A stretch of 64,000 nucleotides of DNA from Deltaproteobacteria bacterium. Its GTDB lineage: Bacteria; Desulfobacterota; Desulfuromonadia; Geobacterales; Pseudopelobacteraceae. Both the position numbers and the translations under genes were made by a program. The stretch lies in contig JACPFJ010000014.1 in NCBI GenBank assembly GCA_016182975.1, forward strand, positions 1 to 64,000. Reading direction: 5' to 3'. Position 1 is the first letter of the stretch, and the number at the start of each line of letters is the position of its first letter. Below are positions 10,241 through 23,684 of this stretch, in pieces. Under the pieces are notes generated by a model. That model made no database searches. It was not told where the DNA came from and was given only the letters and a program-made list of their open reading frames with translations.

Positions 10241-12457
10241 ATGCTGACGAGGCTGTTGAATTGCATTGCGGTGATGATGTTTGTTTTGGTCGGCTCGGCG
10301 TTTGCCAATGAGGCCAATTTCAGGCCAAAGCTCGGCTGCATACCGTTCCTGGCGACCAGCCTGCAGGCCATGGCCTTTACCGAGAACATCTCCTCGTCGC
10401 TTCTCAACAGCATTGACAGGAGCAGCTATTTCGAGATCGTGGAACGCAAGAAGATCGAGCAGTTCATTGAGCTCGAAGGGCTGCGTCTGGACAACCTGAA
10501 TCCGGAAAGTATCGTCCGGATGGGCTCCAAGGCGGGTCTCGACTATGTCGTGCACGGCAACGTCGGCATGACCGAGACCGGTGCGCTGCTTGAGGTCAAC
10601 CTGGTCCACATCCGTTCCCGGAAGCTGGTGATGAAGGAAAGCTTCCGCATGTCGGAGTCCGATTTCTCCCGCAGGCTGCTGGAGGTCGCCGACAGCATCC
10701 TGGGGCAGGTCAAGAATGCTGGGGCCACTAATACGGCGGCTGCCGCCGAGGTTGTCGCGGTTGCCGTTCCCATACCGAAGAACCTCACGGTAAGCGGCAC
10801 CTCGAACAGCATCCGGCTGGCATGGCAGTGCGACGACCTGAATCAGGTGGCCGGTTTCAACATCTACCGCTGCAACACCCCGGATGGCCAGTACAGTCTG
10901 CACGCCACCGCCACCGAGCCCTCTTTTACGGACGAAAACCTGAAGCTCAACGAGGTGTTCTACTACCGCGTCGCAGCGATGGGACGGACCGGCAGCAGCA
11001 GCGCGAAGACGGCGGCGGTGAGGGGAGGGACCGCCGTAGCGCCCCCTGCTCCGATCTTCATGAACGTGGAGGCCGACATCAAGGGGGCCAGGCTCTCCTG
11101 GCGCCCGCGCCCGGGTGCGGGTGGCGATCCGCGGACGGTACCCCATGGGTACAGGATCTATCGCCGCCAGGGGGACAACGGCGCCTTTGCCCTGGTGTCA
11201 CGCCTTCCCGCCGAAGCCACGGCATACGCCGACAGCGGGCTTTCCGATGGCGTCAAATATGTCTATACCATCACCGCGCACAACGGAGAGGGAGCGGAGA
11301 GCGAGTATTCGGCCAAGTTGAGCGCGACGCCGCTTGCACCGCCGATCCCGGTCAGGGCAAGCAGCGGCAGGATACGGCAGATCGAGCTTTCATGGGACCA
11401 GTATCCCGGCGGGACGGCCGAAGGATACGTCATCTACCGCTCCGACGCCAGGGACGGCCGCTATGAGGTGATCAGGAGGATTGATGGCCTGAGCGGAAAC
11501 GCCTATAACGACTCCGGTCTGGCGGATAACAAGACCTACTGGTACCGCCTGAGCGTCTACAAGAAGGGGGGGGGCGAGACCGACCCTTCCGAGCCGGTCT
11601 CGGCGATTACCAGGGATGTCCCTCCGGCGCCGCGCAACCTCTCGGCAACCGGGGGGGAGCCGCGCAGGATCAGGCTGGGTTGGCAGCTTGCGGGGGGGGC
11701 GGAAGACCAGATCAGGCGCGTGATCATCTACAGAACCATGGACGAGAGGTCACGGACCATGGAGAAGGTGGGAGAGGTCTCCAGCGAACGGAATGAATTC
11801 ATCGATGAGAAACCGCCGCTTCACGACAAGACCACCTATCACTACCGTGTATGCGCACTGAATTCCGGTGGCGCCGTAAGCCCGCAGAGCGAAGGGGTCT
11901 CGGCGACGACCAAGGCTCCGCCGGCTCCGCCGGCAAACGTTGCGGCCGCCTCGGGCGAGGTACGGAAGGTCGCCCTGCGCTGGGACAGGAACCGGGAAGC
12001 GGATGTCATGCAGTACCAACTCTTCAGAAAACGTCCTGCCGATGCCGACTTCAGGCAGCTCAGGGAACTAGCCGTCAACCTGTACGAGGATGCCGGCCTT
12101 GACGACGGCACGGAGTTTTCCTACAAAATCAGGGCGATCGACCGGGATGGGCTGATAAGCGCCTTCTCGGATACGGTTACGGCGCGGACCAAGCCGTTGC
12201 CGGCAAGGGTGAGCGGCTTGAGGGTCGCCGACCCGGTCAAGCGGGTGCTGACCTGGCAACAGAACCAGGAAAAGGACCTGCGCGGCTACCATGTTTACAG
12301 GAAAGGCTTTTTGGGAAATAATCAAAAACTCGCAACCATCAGGGAAAACCACTGGAGCCTCAACGAAGGCAAGGGGAAAATCGAGCTTTACGTGACCGCG
12401 GTCGATGATGCCGGCCTGGAAAGCGATCCTTCGGAGACGTTGGTATTCGAACAATGA
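10241..12457 (+). CDS. Exported protein with CsgG-like N-domain and six Fn3 repeats
   Basis: The 738-residue protein has a signal peptide (LLNCIAVMMFVLVGSAFA). An N-terminal CsgG/TolB-like domain follows to about residue 165 (LGCIPFLATSL, YFEIVERKKIEQ, AGLDYVVHGNV). Six tandem fibronectin type III units begin near 178, 270, 370, 467, 568 and 660, each with the W-x(n)-Y-x-(I/V)-Y-R strand pattern and a Tyr-rich last strand. The architecture suggests an envelope or surface scaffold that binds partners. It shares its N-domain type with the preceding lipoprotein, so the two may be assembled together. Confidence 0.72.
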   Translation: MLTRLLNCIAVMMFVLVGSAFANEANFRPKLGCIPFLATSLQAMAFTENISSSLLNSIDRSSYFEIVERKKIEQFIELEGLRLDNLNPESIVRMGSKAGLDYVVHGNVGMTETGALLEVNLVHIRSRKLVMKESFRMSESDFSRRLLEVADSILGQVKNAGATNTAAAAEVVAVAVPIPKNLTVSGTSNSIRLAWQCDDLNQVAGFNIYRCNTPDGQYSLHATATEPSFTDENLKLNEVFYYRVAAMGRTGSSSAKTAAVRGGTAVAPPAPIFMNVEADIKGARLSWRPRPGAGGDPRTVPHGYRIYRRQGDNGAFALVSRLPAEATAYADSGLSDGVKYVYTITAHNGEGAESEYSAKLSATPLAPPIPVRASSGRIRQIELSWDQYPGGTAEGYVIYRSDARDGRYEVIRRIDGLSGNAYNDSGLADNKTYWYRLSVYKKGGGETDPSEPVSAITRDVPPAPRNLSATGGEPRRIRLGWQLAGGAEDQIRRVIIYRTMDERSRTMEKVGEVSSERNEFIDEKPPLHDKTTYHYRVCALNSGGAVSPQSEGVSATTKAPPAPPANVAAASGEVRKVALRWDRNREADVMQYQLFRKRPADADFRQLRELAVNLYEDAGLDDGTEFSYKIRAIDRDGLISAFSDTVTARTKPLPARVSGLRVADPVKRVLTWQQNQEKDLRGYHVYRKGFLGNNQKLATIRENHWSLNEGKGKIELYVTAVDDAGLESDPSETLVFEQ

Positions 12458-12476
12458 GACAGAAACGGAGGGTGAC

Positions 12477-12782
12477 ATGAAACGTATCATTGCGGGCATG
12501 GCATGGAGCCTTTTTCTGATATCCAATCTTGAAGCGAGCGAGACGGCAGGAGCGAAGGATTCGGCAAAGGTTGGCCAGGATGTCGGCAGATATCAACTTT
12601 TCCAGGGACAATACACCACCTATGACCTGAAGAAGCAGCAGACATATACCCATCTCGGCGTGTTTCACCTCGACACCGCGACCGGCCAGGTAAAGCGATA
12701 CGTCAACAAGATCGACGAGGACGGGAAGTACACCGAGTCGTGGGTCCCCACTGATTTTTCGCCGGCGGACAAGAAGAAGTGA
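12477..12782 (+). CDS. Small secreted protein of unknown function
   Basis: The product is 101 residues from the ATG at 12477, which follows GGAGGG. A signal peptide is likely ([21 protein letters not shown]). The mature part is short, hydrophilic and Tyr/Lys-rich ([32 protein letters not shown]) and ends in a Lys tail. It is the last gene of the exported-protein run and ends 28 bases before alaS. No family is recognised. Confidence 0.6.
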   Translation: MKRIIAGMAWSLFLISNLEASETAGAKDSAKVGQDVGRYQLFQGQYTTYDLKKQQTYTHLGVFHLDTATGQVKRYVNKIDEDGKYTESWVPTDFSPADKKK

Positions 12783-12810
12783 CGGTCAATTCCATTTGAA
12801 AAGGGCAGAT

Positions 12811-15426
<2,616 letters not shown>

Positions 15427-15495
15427 CGGCGATAAAGCCGGGATGGCCGGGGCAGGGAACCATGGTCACGGTTACGCTGCCGTTGCAATAACCCT

Positions 15496-15524
15496 TTGAG
15501 ATTTTGCCTGTTTTACGGTAAACT
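15496..15524 (+). promoter_or_regulatory. Candidate sigma-70 promoter for argB
   Basis: TTGAGA at 15496-15501 and TAAACT at 15519-15524 are separated by 17 bases. The -10 element overlaps the left arm of the terminator hairpin that follows, so transcription would begin in the hairpin loop and escape it. Confidence 0.4.
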
Positions 15525-15556
15525 GCCGACTTTAGGGTTGGCAGTTTATTTTTTCT
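15519..15556 (+). terminator. Rho-independent terminator after alaS
   Basis: TAAACTGCCGAC (15519-15530) pairs with GTTGGCAGTTTA (15537-15548), with one G-U pair and a 6-base loop. TTATTTTTTC follows. It lies just 15 bases before the argB start, so it separates alaS from the arginine operon. Confidence 0.8.
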
Positions 15557-15570
15557 ACTGAGGATACGCC

Positions 15571-16449
15571 ATGGAGCATCTGATCGAGAAGGCCAAAACC
15601 CTGATGGAGGCCTTGCCGTACATCCGGCGCTTTTCCGGAAAGACCTTCGTCATCAAGTACGGCGGACACGCCATGGCGGACGAGCGGCTCAAGGAATCGT
15701 TCGCCCTGGATGTGATCATGCTCAAGTCCCTGGGGATCAATACGGTCATCGTCCATGGCGGCGGCCCGCAGATCAACCAGACCCTCGAGCGTTACGGCAT
15801 CGTCTCCCGGTTCGTAAAGGGGATGCGGGTGACCGACGAGGAGACCATGTCCGTGGTGGAGATGGTGCTGGTCGGCCAGGTCAACAAGGAGGTGGTCGGC
15901 TACCTCAATCAGCACGGCGGCCGTGCCGTAGGGCTTTCCGGCAAGGACGGGACCCTGCTTTTGTCAAAAAAACTGCTCCAGGAGATCGGTACTGAAGACG
16001 GCGGGATCGAAGAGGTGGATATCGGTTATGTGGGTGACGTGGTCAAGGTCAACACCGATCTGATCGCGACCCTCGAACAGGGGAGGTATATCCCGGTCAT
16101 CGCGCCGGTGGGTGTCGGTCCGCAGGGGGAGAGCTACAACATCAACGCCGATCTGGTGGCCGGCCGGGTGGCGGCGGCCCTGGGCGCCGAGAAGCTGATC
16201 CTGCTGACCGACATCGAGGGGGTCAAGGACAAGGAGGGAAGGCTCCTCACCAGCATCGCCGTGGCCGACATGCACCGCCTGATCGAGGAAGAGGCCATTA
16301 CCGGCGGCATGATCCCCAAGGTGGTCTGCTGCGCCGACGCCCTCAATCAGGGTGTCAGGAAGGCCCACATCATCGACGGCCGGGTGGAGCACGCCGTACT
16401 GCTGGAGATCTTCACCGACATCGGCATCGGCACGGAGATCGTTCGCTAG
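15571..16449 (+). CDS. argB: Acetylglutamate kinase
   Basis: ArgB phosphorylates N-acetyl-L-glutamate with ATP, the second step of arginine synthesis and the usual point of arginine feedback. The 292-residue length fits the long, arginine-sensitive form. [10 protein letters not shown] holds the phosphate-binding Lys and Gly-Gly, with [31 protein letters not shown] and GGMIPKV also present. The N-terminal helix before KTFVIKYGG matches the extension seen in hexameric, arginine-inhibited enzymes. It is the first gene of the arg cluster. Confidence 0.97.
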   Translation: MEHLIEKAKTLMEALPYIRRFSGKTFVIKYGGHAMADERLKESFALDVIMLKSLGINTVIVHGGGPQINQTLERYGIVSRFVKGMRVTDEETMSVVEMVLVGQVNKEVVGYLNQHGGRAVGLSGKDGTLLLSKKLLQEIGTEDGGIEEVDIGYVGDVVKVNTDLIATLEQGRYIPVIAPVGVGPQGESYNINADLVAGRVAAALGAEKLILLTDIEGVKDKEGRLLTSIAVADMHRLIEEEAITGGMIPKVVCCADALNQGVRKAHIIDGRVEHAVLLEIFTDIGIGTEIVR

Positions 16450-16458
16450 GGGGGGGCG

Positions 16459-17292
16459 ATGGATATCAGCACGCGTGAATACTCGAAATATTTTCGCGTC
16501 GGAGAGATGGCGACGCTGAAGATCGAGGAAGGGCAGGGTGTCTTCCTGGAGTTGTCCTGCATCATCGCCCAGCTCTCCGATATCGCCTGCGAGCTTGTGG
16601 TCATGTACGACCAACTCCCGGCCCACTCGCTCGGCACGGAGTTTCCGGCGACCCTGACGACCATGATCGGCTATCTTTACGGCGAATGTCCGGTCATCAT
16701 CGGCAGGAATTCGTTCGAGCAGACGGTATTCGTCCGCTTCGACGGGGAGGCGTCGATCCGGATCATGCGGAACTACATCCGCCAGGATGTCCTGATTCCC
16801 TTCCTCTATGAGGACGCCCGCACTTTTGACAAGGCGAAGGAACTGGTTGTTGCCAGGCGGGCCGACCCCCGCTCGGCCGGTTTCTCCCCCCAGCCGTACG
16901 GCGAGAGCTTCAAGGCCGCCTCGCGTCAAGGGGAGGAAGACCTCCTGCCGGTGCGGGTCAACCTAGGGGGGGGCGGGGTGCGCTTCACCAGCGTGGAGCC
17001 GTTCCAAAGGAACAGCCATCTGGCGTTGCAGATGTTCCTAGAGTGGCCCAGCCCCAGGGTAGTCCATGCGGTGCTCGTGGTCACCAGGTCCAAGCCCTTC
17101 GAGCAGACCCCCGAGGACAGGACCTTCTACAACTGGGCCAGGATCAGGCTCAAGTCCCGAACCATCAGCATCACGGCCGGAAGTTACGAGTACATCGAGG
17201 ATGAGGACCGCCAGGTCCTGATCGATTATATCAAGGAGATGCAGTCGCGGGGTTCCGCGGCTTCATCGGGGGGAGGGACCGGCGAGCCATGA
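16459..17292 (+). CDS. PilZ-like domain protein
   Basis: The 277-residue protein has a C-terminal half resembling PilZ: VNLGGGGVRFTSVEPF corresponds to the D/NxSxxG signature (Asn-Leu-Gly-Gly here) and is followed by beta strands with LALQMFLEWPSP. The N-terminal 130 residues (FRVGEMATLKIEEGQGVF) may be a second, degenerate beta barrel. An arginine-rich RxxxR c-di-GMP motif is not obvious, so ligand binding is uncertain. It sits inside the arginine operon and overlaps argD by 4 bases, which is curious for a possible motility or second-messenger protein. Confidence 0.6.
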   Translation: MDISTREYSKYFRVGEMATLKIEEGQGVFLELSCIIAQLSDIACELVVMYDQLPAHSLGTEFPATLTTMIGYLYGECPVIIGRNSFEQTVFVRFDGEASIRIMRNYIRQDVLIPFLYEDARTFDKAKELVVARRADPRSAGFSPQPYGESFKAASRQGEEDLLPVRVNLGGGGVRFTSVEPFQRNSHLALQMFLEWPSPRVVHAVLVVTRSKPFEQTPEDRTFYNWARIRLKSRTISITAGSYEYIEDEDRQVLIDYIKEMQSRGSAASSGGGTGEP

Positions 17293-18485
17293 CATCCGAA
17301 CAATGGATTGCAAAATCCGACCAGTACATCATGAAGACCTACGGCCGTTACCCGATCGTGCCGGTGCGGGGTGAAGGCAGCCGCCTGTGGGATGCGGACG
17401 GCAAGGAGTATCTGGACTTTCTGGGCGGCGTGGCGGTCAACAACCTGGGACACTGCCACCCGCGGGTGGTCAAGGCGTTGCAGGAACAGGCCGCGGAGCT
17501 GATCCACTGCTCCAACTACTACCAGATACCGCAGCAGATCGAACTGGCCGAACTGCTCTGCTCGCACTGCTTTGCCGACAAGGCCTTCTTCTGCAACAGC
17601 GGGGCCGAGGCCAACGAGGCGGCCATCAAGCTGGCCAGAAAATACAGCCGCGACAAGTTCGGCCCCGAGCGCTACGAGATCATCACCGCCGCCGAATCGT
17701 TCCACGGCCGCACCATGGCCACGGTCTCGGCCACCGGCCAGGAGAAGGTGCAGCGCTTCTTCGACCCGCTCCTGCACGGTTTCACGCACGTCCCGTTCAA
17801 CGACGCGGCCGCCCTGGCGGCGGCCGTCACCCCCAACACCTGCGCCGTGATGCTGGAACCGATCCAGGGGGAAGGGGGGGTGAACGTGCCTTCGCCGGAC
17901 TATTTCCACGAGGTGCGCGGCATCTGCGACCGACACGGGCTGCTTTTGATCTTCGACGAGGTCCAGGTGGGGATGGGCAGGACCGGCCGGCTCTTCGCCC
18001 ACGAGCATTTCGGCGTTACCCCGGACATCATGACCCTGGCCAAGGCCCTGGCCGGAGGGGCGCCCATCGGCGCCATGCTGGCCAGGGACGAGTTCGCCGC
18101 CTCCTTTACCCCCGGCACCCACGGCTCCACCTTCGGCGGCAACCCGCTGGTCTGCGCGGCCGCCATCGCCACGCTGCGGACCATCATGGAGGAGGGGATC
18201 CTCAACCGTACCGAGGAGATCGGCGAATACCTGATGGGAGAGCTGGAGATCCTGGGCAGGCGGTATCCCTTCGTGCAAGGGGTGCGCGGCATCGGCCTGA
18301 TGATCGGCATGAGCCTGGCCGTTCCCGGCGCGGAGATCGTCAAGAAGGGGCATGACCGCGGAGTGCTGCTCAACGTGACCCACGATACGGTGCTCCGTTT
18401 CGTGCCGCCGCTGGTGGTGACCAGGCAGGAGATCGACCGGATGATTGCAATCCTCGACGGCATATTCGCCGAGGTCGAGGCATAA
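17289..18485 (+). CDS. argD: Acetylornithine aminotransferase
   Basis: This PLP enzyme converts N-acetylglutamate semialdehyde to N-acetylornithine. The 398-residue length is typical. Landmarks are [58 protein letters not shown] and [14 protein letters not shown] with the Schiff-base Lys. The start overlaps the PilZ gene by 4 bases, and argF follows, consistent with one operon. Confidence 0.96.
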   Translation: MTSEQWIAKSDQYIMKTYGRYPIVPVRGEGSRLWDADGKEYLDFLGGVAVNNLGHCHPRVVKALQEQAAELIHCSNYYQIPQQIELAELLCSHCFADKAFFCNSGAEANEAAIKLARKYSRDKFGPERYEIITAAESFHGRTMATVSATGQEKVQRFFDPLLHGFTHVPFNDAAALAAAVTPNTCAVMLEPIQGEGGVNVPSPDYFHEVRGICDRHGLLLIFDEVQVGMGRTGRLFAHEHFGVTPDIMTLAKALAGGAPIGAMLARDEFAASFTPGTHGSTFGGNPLVCAAAIATLRTIMEEGILNRTEEIGEYLMGELEILGRRYPFVQGVRGIGLMIGMSLAVPGAEIVKKGHDRGVLLNVTHDTVLRFVPPLVVTRQEIDRMIAILDGIFAEVEA

Positions 18486-18496
18486 TGGAGGGAACT

Positions 18497-19408
18497 ATGA
18501 CGCGACATTTCCTGGCGCTGCACGATTACGGCAAGGCGGAACTGGACGGTCTGCTGGTCCTGGCAAACGATCTGAAGGGGAAGCAGAAACAGGGCGTACC
18601 ACACAGGCTGCTGGACGGCAAGACCGTGGCACTGATCTTCGAGAAGTCATCCACCAGGACGAGGGTCTCCTTCGAGGTTGGGGTCTTTCAACTGGGGGGG
18701 CACGGCCTGTTCATGTCATCCGGGACCTCCCAGATGGGGCGCGGCGAGCCGATCAGGGACACCGCCCGGGTCATGGCCCGCTATTGCGACGGGGTGATGA
18801 TCCGCACCTTCGGCCAGGAGATCGTGGACGAGTTTGCACGCCACTCCTCCGTGCCGGTGATCAACGGCCTGACCGACCTGTTCCATCCATGCCAGATCAT
18901 GGCAGACCTGCAGACGGTCATCGAACAGAAGGGGAGCTACGCAGGGAAGAGGTTCGCCTGGGTGGGGGACGGCAACAACATGGCCAATACCTGGATCGAG
19001 GCGGCCGCCATCCTCGGCTTCGATCTGGCCCTGGCCTGCCCGCAGGGGTACGAACCGGACGCCGGGGTGCTGGAGTGGGCCAATGCCATGGCTCCGGGGA
19101 GAATAACCCTTACGAACGATCCGGAAGCGGCGGTGAAAGACGCCGACGTGCTCAACACCGACGTCTGGGCCAGCATGGGGCAGGAGGCAGAGCAGAAGGA
19201 ACGCGAGCAGGCCTTCAGGGGCTACTGTCTGGACGATGCGCTGGTTGCGCTGGCCAGGCCCGACTGCATCGTGATGCACTGCCTCCCCGCCCACCGCGGC
19301 GAAGAGATCAGCGACAGCGTCATAGAGGGGAAAAACTCGGTGGTCTGGGACGAGGCCGAAAACCGGCTGCATATACAGAAGGCGATCATGGCAACTTTGA
19401 TCAAATAA
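18497..19408 (+). CDS. argF: Ornithine carbamoyltransferase
   Basis: ArgF joins ornithine and carbamoyl phosphate to citrulline. The 303-residue protein has the carbamoyl-phosphate motif [20 protein letters not shown] and [11 protein letters not shown]. The ATG at 18497 is preferred over one at 18485 because GGAGG at 18487-18491 precedes it and the family begins at this point. Confidence 0.96.
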   Translation: MTRHFLALHDYGKAELDGLLVLANDLKGKQKQGVPHRLLDGKTVALIFEKSSTRTRVSFEVGVFQLGGHGLFMSSGTSQMGRGEPIRDTARVMARYCDGVMIRTFGQEIVDEFARHSSVPVINGLTDLFHPCQIMADLQTVIEQKGSYAGKRFAWVGDGNNMANTWIEAAAILGFDLALACPQGYEPDAGVLEWANAMAPGRITLTNDPEAAVKDADVLNTDVWASMGQEAEQKEREQAFRGYCLDDALVALARPDCIVMHCLPAHRGEEISDSVIEGKNSVVWDEAENRLHIQKAIMATLIK

Positions 19409-19434
19409 TATCTGCTGTTAAAGGAGAGATACGC

Positions 19435-20664
19435 ATGGCAAAACCGCAGAAACATGAAATCAAGAAGATCGTCCTGGCCTATTCGGGCGGTCTGGACACC
19501 TCGATCATACTCAAGTGGCTCAAGAACGAGTACGGCTGCAAGGTGGTCGCCTTCTCGGCCGACCTGGGGCAGGGGGACGAACTGACACCGATCCGCGACA
19601 AGGCCCTGGCCACCGGCGCGGACAAGGTCTACATCGATGACCTGAAAGAGGAGTTCGTCAGCGACTTCGTCTTCCCCATGTTTCGCGCCAACGCCATCTA
19701 CGAGGGGCACTACCTGCTGGGCACCTCCATCGCCCGGCCGCTGATCGCCAAACGCCAGATGGAGATCGCCGCCAAGGAGAAGTGCGACGCCGTCTCCCAC
19801 GGGGCAACCGGCAAGGGGAACGACCAGGTGCGTTTCGAACTGGCCTACTACCACTTCAACCCCTCCATCAAGGTGGTGGCCCCCTGGCGCGAGTGGACGC
19901 TCAACAGCCGCCAGGCCCTGATCGAATACGCCAAAAAGAACGGCATCCCCATCCCGGTCACCAAGAAGCGCCCCTGGTCCTCCGACAGGAACCTCCTGCA
20001 CATCTCCTTCGAGGGGGGCATCCTGGAGGACACCTGGGCCGAGGCGCCCGAGGAGATGTACGTACTGACCAAGTCGCCGGAGAAGGCCCCCAACAAGCCG
20101 CAGTACGTGGAGATCGAGTTCAGAAACGGCAATGCCGTGGCCGTGGACGGGGAGAGGATGACCCCGGCCCAGCTTCTGGCGCACCTCAACTACATCGGCG
20201 GACAGCACGGCATCGGCAGGGTGGACCTCCTGGAGAACCGCTCGGTGGGGATGAAGTCGCGCGGTGTGTACGAGACCCCCGGCGGCACGATCCTGCGCGA
20301 GGCCCATTCGGCGGTGGAGCAGATCACCATGGACCGCGAGGTGATGCGCATCCGCGACGGCCTGATCCCCGAGTACGCCCGCCTGGTCTACGCCGGCTAC
20401 TGGTTCTCGCCGGAACGCCTCATGCTGCAGACCCTGGTGGACGACTCCCAGAGGTGCGTCAACGGCGTGGCCCGCGTCAAGCTCTACAAGGGGCTCTGCC
20501 GCACCGTGGGGCGCAAGTCGGAGAGCGACTCGCTCTTCAACCTGGACTTCGCCACCTTCGAGAAGGACCAGGTCTACAACCAGGCCGATGCCGAAGGGTT
20601 CATCAAGATCAACTCGCTCAGGTTGAGGATCAGATCGCTGATGCAGGCCTCGAAAAAGAAGTGA
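19435..20664 (+). CDS. argG: Argininosuccinate synthase
   Basis: ArgG condenses citrulline with aspartate using ATP. The 409-residue product carries the PP-loop [11 protein letters not shown] near its N-terminus, [12 protein letters not shown] and [24 protein letters not shown] precedes the ATG at 19435. The stop overlaps the GTG of the Nudix gene, so the cluster continues downstream. Confidence 0.97.
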   Translation: MAKPQKHEIKKIVLAYSGGLDTSIILKWLKNEYGCKVVAFSADLGQGDELTPIRDKALATGADKVYIDDLKEEFVSDFVFPMFRANAIYEGHYLLGTSIARPLIAKRQMEIAAKEKCDAVSHGATGKGNDQVRFELAYYHFNPSIKVVAPWREWTLNSRQALIEYAKKNGIPIPVTKKRPWSSDRNLLHISFEGGILEDTWAEAPEEMYVLTKSPEKAPNKPQYVEIEFRNGNAVAVDGERMTPAQLLAHLNYIGGQHGIGRVDLLENRSVGMKSRGVYETPGGTILREAHSAVEQITMDREVMRIRDGLIPEYARLVYAGYWFSPERLMLQTLVDDSQRCVNGVARVKLYKGLCRTVGRKSESDSLFNLDFATFEKDQVYNQADAEGFIKINSLRLRIRSLMQASKKK

Positions 20665-21107
20665 CGAAGAAGCGTTTCAAGGAAGAGCGCATCGTCACCT
20701 CGGTGGTGGCGGTGATCGTGGACGGCGATGAACGGGTGCTCCTGACCAGGCGGAGCATCCAGCCGTTCCAGGATATGTGGGTCATGCCGGGTGGGAAGAT
20801 CGACCTGGGGGAGCCGATCATGGAGGCTCTGAAGCGGGAGGTGCACGAAGAGGTCGGCCTGGAGATCGAGGTCGAGGGGCTGATCGACGTGTTCGAGCAT
20901 CTCACCCCTGGTGAGGACAATTATCATTTCGTCATCCTCTACTACCGCTGCCGCCCGCTGTTCTGCGACATCACGCACAACGAGGCCGAGGTGGCCGAGG
21001 TGGCCTGGGTGCCGCGCCGCGATCTGGCCGGTTTCCCCATGGCGGACGGGGCGCGTTACATCCTGGGGCGGGTCTTTCCCGAGCTTTGCTCGTGCGAAAC
21101 CCTGTAA
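20661..21107 (+). CDS. Nudix hydrolase
   Basis: The 148-residue Nudix hydrolase starts at the GTG at 20661, overlapping the argG stop (GTGA). The Nudix box is complete: GKIDLGE, seven residues, then REVHEEVGL, matching Gx5Ex7REUxEExGU. The N-terminal [19 protein letters not shown] is typical of MutT-like enzymes that clear modified nucleoside diphosphates. The substrate cannot be read from the sequence. Its place between argG and argH suggests housekeeping coupled to the operon rather than a pathway step. Confidence 0.85.
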   Translation: MTKKRFKEERIVTSVVAVIVDGDERVLLTRRSIQPFQDMWVMPGGKIDLGEPIMEALKREVHEEVGLEIEVEGLIDVFEHLTPGEDNYHFVILYYRCRPLFCDITHNEAEVAEVAWVPRRDLAGFPMADGARYILGRVFPELCSCETL

Positions 21108-21114
21108 AAGAGCC

Positions 21115-22284
21115 ATGCCGGAGATAATCGACAAAAAGGTCAACCTCGAATTCCCCCTTGGCCACCATATGCACTGCATGCTCGCACAGATCCCCAACCG
21201 GCTGAAACGTTGCGAGACCGGTTTCTGCATGGTGGATCCCGAAGGGCAGTGGGCAACGGTGCGCTCGGTCCTCGACCTGGTGGCCGCCGGTGAAGGGAAC
21301 CTGAAGAAACTCCACTTTCTGCTCTTTCCCGAGGCCATACTGCCGGTCTCCCATTTCGACGACATGCTGACGCTGATCGAGCGCGCCTTCCGCAGCAACA
21401 CCGTAACCATATTCGGGGTGGAACCGGTGCGGCTGTGCGATTACCGGGCCATGCTGGGGCGTTTCAGCGAGGACAACGCCGAGGCGGTCGAGATGGTTGA
21501 CCGGGACATCGATTCCGGCGACATACTCGACGTGCCGGTCAACTGGTGCTGCATCGCGGTCAAGGAGGCCGACGGCCGGCTGCGGGTCTTCCTGGAGGCA
21601 AAGAGCCATCCCTTCCACGGAGAGGAAGACATCGACAAGTTTCATGATCTCTACCGGGGCAAGCACTTCTACCTCTTGCGCAGCCGGCCGTCGTGTTTCA
21701 ACTTCATGGCCATCATCTGCCTGGACTATCTCTACCGCGACCTGTACACGTCGAACATCCGGCAGATTATAGATCACGCCGACGACCTCTTTTTTTCAAC
21801 CCGGCAAGGTCTGGACGCGCTGTTCGTGATCCAGTGCAACCCCAAGCCGGAGCACCGTGCCTATCGTGACGTGATCTGCGGATTCTACGGCGAATATCTG
21901 GAGGACATGCCGGGGGTGCGCGAAACGGTTACGGTTTTCGGCAATGCCTCGGACGAGACCACTCTGGAGGATGTGCCGGTCCAGCAGGGATTCGGACATT
22001 CCTACATAGCCATCAACCGTGGCCACCGGCTGTCACACGTCCAGTTCAGCGAGTTCTCCACCGACGATTTCCACGGCGCGCCGATCTGCCGCTTGCGCTT
22101 CGGCGCCGGCACGCGCCTTTTGTATTTCAACCTGCCGCCACATCACGATCTCGACCCGCGCACAACGCGGGTGCCGCTCAAGGTGCATGCCATCATGAGC
22201 CTCGACGAGGGCGGGGCATGGCGGAAGATCAATGCCGACGGCCTGTCGATCGGCTACAAGATAACGCGGGAGAACAAGGTATGA
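21115..22284 (+). CDS. Unknown protein within the arginine cluster
   Basis: The 389-residue protein has no obvious signal or membrane segments. Two stretches ([20 protein letters not shown] and [14 protein letters not shown]) recall the Glu-bearing and strand motifs of nitrilase-superfamily folds, but the full Glu-Lys-Cys triad is not clear (possible Lys in FLEAKSHPF, Cys near FVIQCNPKP). The spacing would suit a divergent or regulatory nitrilase-like fold. It follows the Nudix gene by 7 bases and overlaps argH by 4. Function unassigned. Confidence 0.6.
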   Translation: MPEIIDKKVNLEFPLGHHMHCMLAQIPNRLKRCETGFCMVDPEGQWATVRSVLDLVAAGEGNLKKLHFLLFPEAILPVSHFDDMLTLIERAFRSNTVTIFGVEPVRLCDYRAMLGRFSEDNAEAVEMVDRDIDSGDILDVPVNWCCIAVKEADGRLRVFLEAKSHPFHGEEDIDKFHDLYRGKHFYLLRSRPSCFNFMAIICLDYLYRDLYTSNIRQIIDHADDLFFSTRQGLDALFVIQCNPKPEHRAYRDVICGFYGEYLEDMPGVRETVTVFGNASDETTLEDVPVQQGFGHSYIAINRGHRLSHVQFSEFSTDDFHGAPICRLRFGAGTRLLYFNLPPHHDLDPRTTRVPLKVHAIMSLDEGGAWRKINADGLSIGYKITRENKV

Positions 22285-23678
22285 CCATTCAGGAGACAAA
22301 TTTGTCCATGGACAAGCTCTGGGGCGGGCGCTTCACCCAACCCACCGATAGATTCGTGGAGGAGTTCACCGCCTCCATCGAGTTCGACAAGCGCCTGTAT
22401 CGCCAGGATATCCGCGGTTCGATGGCGCATGCCCGCATGCTCGGCAGGCAGGGGATAATCCCGCTCGAGGACGTGGAGGCCATCGTCCATGGCCTGCAGC
22501 AGGTCCTTGAGCAGATAGAGCGCGGTGAGTTCGACTTCTCCATCAGCCTGGAAGACATCCACATGAACATCGAGGCGCGCCTCTCGGCGAAGATCGGCGA
22601 GGCGGGCAAACGCCTGCACACCGGCCGCTCGCGCAACGATCAGGTGGCCCTGGATATCCGCCTCTACCTGCGGGACGAGATCGTGGAGATCGTCACCTTC
22701 CTCGACCTGCTGCTAGATGCGCTCCTGACCAAGGCCGAGGCCAACCTGGACGTGATCATGCCCGGTTTCACCCATCTGCAGACCGCGCAGCCGATACTCT
22801 TCAGCCACCACCTGATGGCCTACGTGGAGATGTTCAAGCGCGACCGGGCGCGCCAGGAGGACTGCCTCAAGCGGGTCAATGTGATGCCCCTGGGTGCCGG
22901 GGCGCTGGCCGGGACGACCTTTCCCATCGACCGGGAGTACGTGGCCGAGCAGCTGGACTTCCCGGCCATCAGCCGCAACTCGCTCGATTCCGTATCGGAC
23001 CGCGACTTTGCCCTGGAGTTCCTGGCGGCCTCCTCGATCCTGATGATGCACCTCTCCCGATTCTCCGAGGAGTTGATCCTCTGGTCGACCAGCGAATTCA
23101 GGTTTATCGAGCTTTCGGACTCCTTCTGCACCGGGTCGTCGATCATGCCGCAGAAGAAGAACCCGGATGTTCCGGAACTGGTGCGGGGCAAGACCGGCCG
23201 GGTGTACGGCAACCTGATGGCGCTCCTGACGGTGATGAAATCGCTGCCGCTGGCCTACAACAAGGACATGCAGGAGGATAAGGAACCGCTCTTCGATACC
23301 ATAGACACGGTCAAGGGGAGCCTGAAGATATTCGCCGACATGATAGGCGAGATGCGCGTCAATGAGGTAAACATGCGCCGGGCCGCCGGGCTCGGCTTCT
23401 CCACCGCGACCGACGTGGCCGACTACCTGGTGCGCAAGGGGCTGCCGTTCCGCGACGCCCACGAGGCAGTGGGCAATGCCGTCAAATACTGCATAGAGAA
23501 CGAGATGGACGTGACCGAATTGTCCCTGGCCGAGTGGCAGCTCTTTTCCCCCTACATTGCCGACGACATCTTTGCGGCCATAACCGTCGAGGCCAGCGTC
23601 AATGCCCGCAACGTGCCGGGAGGGACGGCGCGGGAGCGGGTGTGGAGCGAGATCGAACGCTGCCGGGAAGGGAAGTAG
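22281..23678 (+). CDS. argH: Argininosuccinate lyase
   Basis: ArgH cleaves argininosuccinate to arginine and fumarate, the last step. The 465-residue product has [46 protein letters not shown] and the signature [13 protein letters not shown] chose the ATG at 22281 because it overlaps the previous stop and has GGGAG 8 bases upstream. An in-frame ATG at 22308 would give 456 residues, closer to the family length, but its ribosome site is 12 bases away. Either is possible. Confidence 0.95.
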   Translation: MTIQETNLSMDKLWGGRFTQPTDRFVEEFTASIEFDKRLYRQDIRGSMAHARMLGRQGIIPLEDVEAIVHGLQQVLEQIERGEFDFSISLEDIHMNIEARLSAKIGEAGKRLHTGRSRNDQVALDIRLYLRDEIVEIVTFLDLLLDALLTKAEANLDVIMPGFTHLQTAQPILFSHHLMAYVEMFKRDRARQEDCLKRVNVMPLGAGALAGTTFPIDREYVAEQLDFPAISRNSLDSVSDRDFALEFLAASSILMMHLSRFSEELILWSTSEFRFIELSDSFCTGSSIMPQKKNPDVPELVRGKTGRVYGNLMALLTVMKSLPLAYNKDMQEDKEPLFDTIDTVKGSLKIFADMIGEMRVNEVNMRRAAGLGFSTATDVADYLVRKGLPFRDAHEAVGNAVKYCIENEMDVTELSLAEWQLFSPYIADDIFAAITVEASVNARNVPGGTARERVWSEIERCREGK

Positions 23679-23684
23679 GGACCG

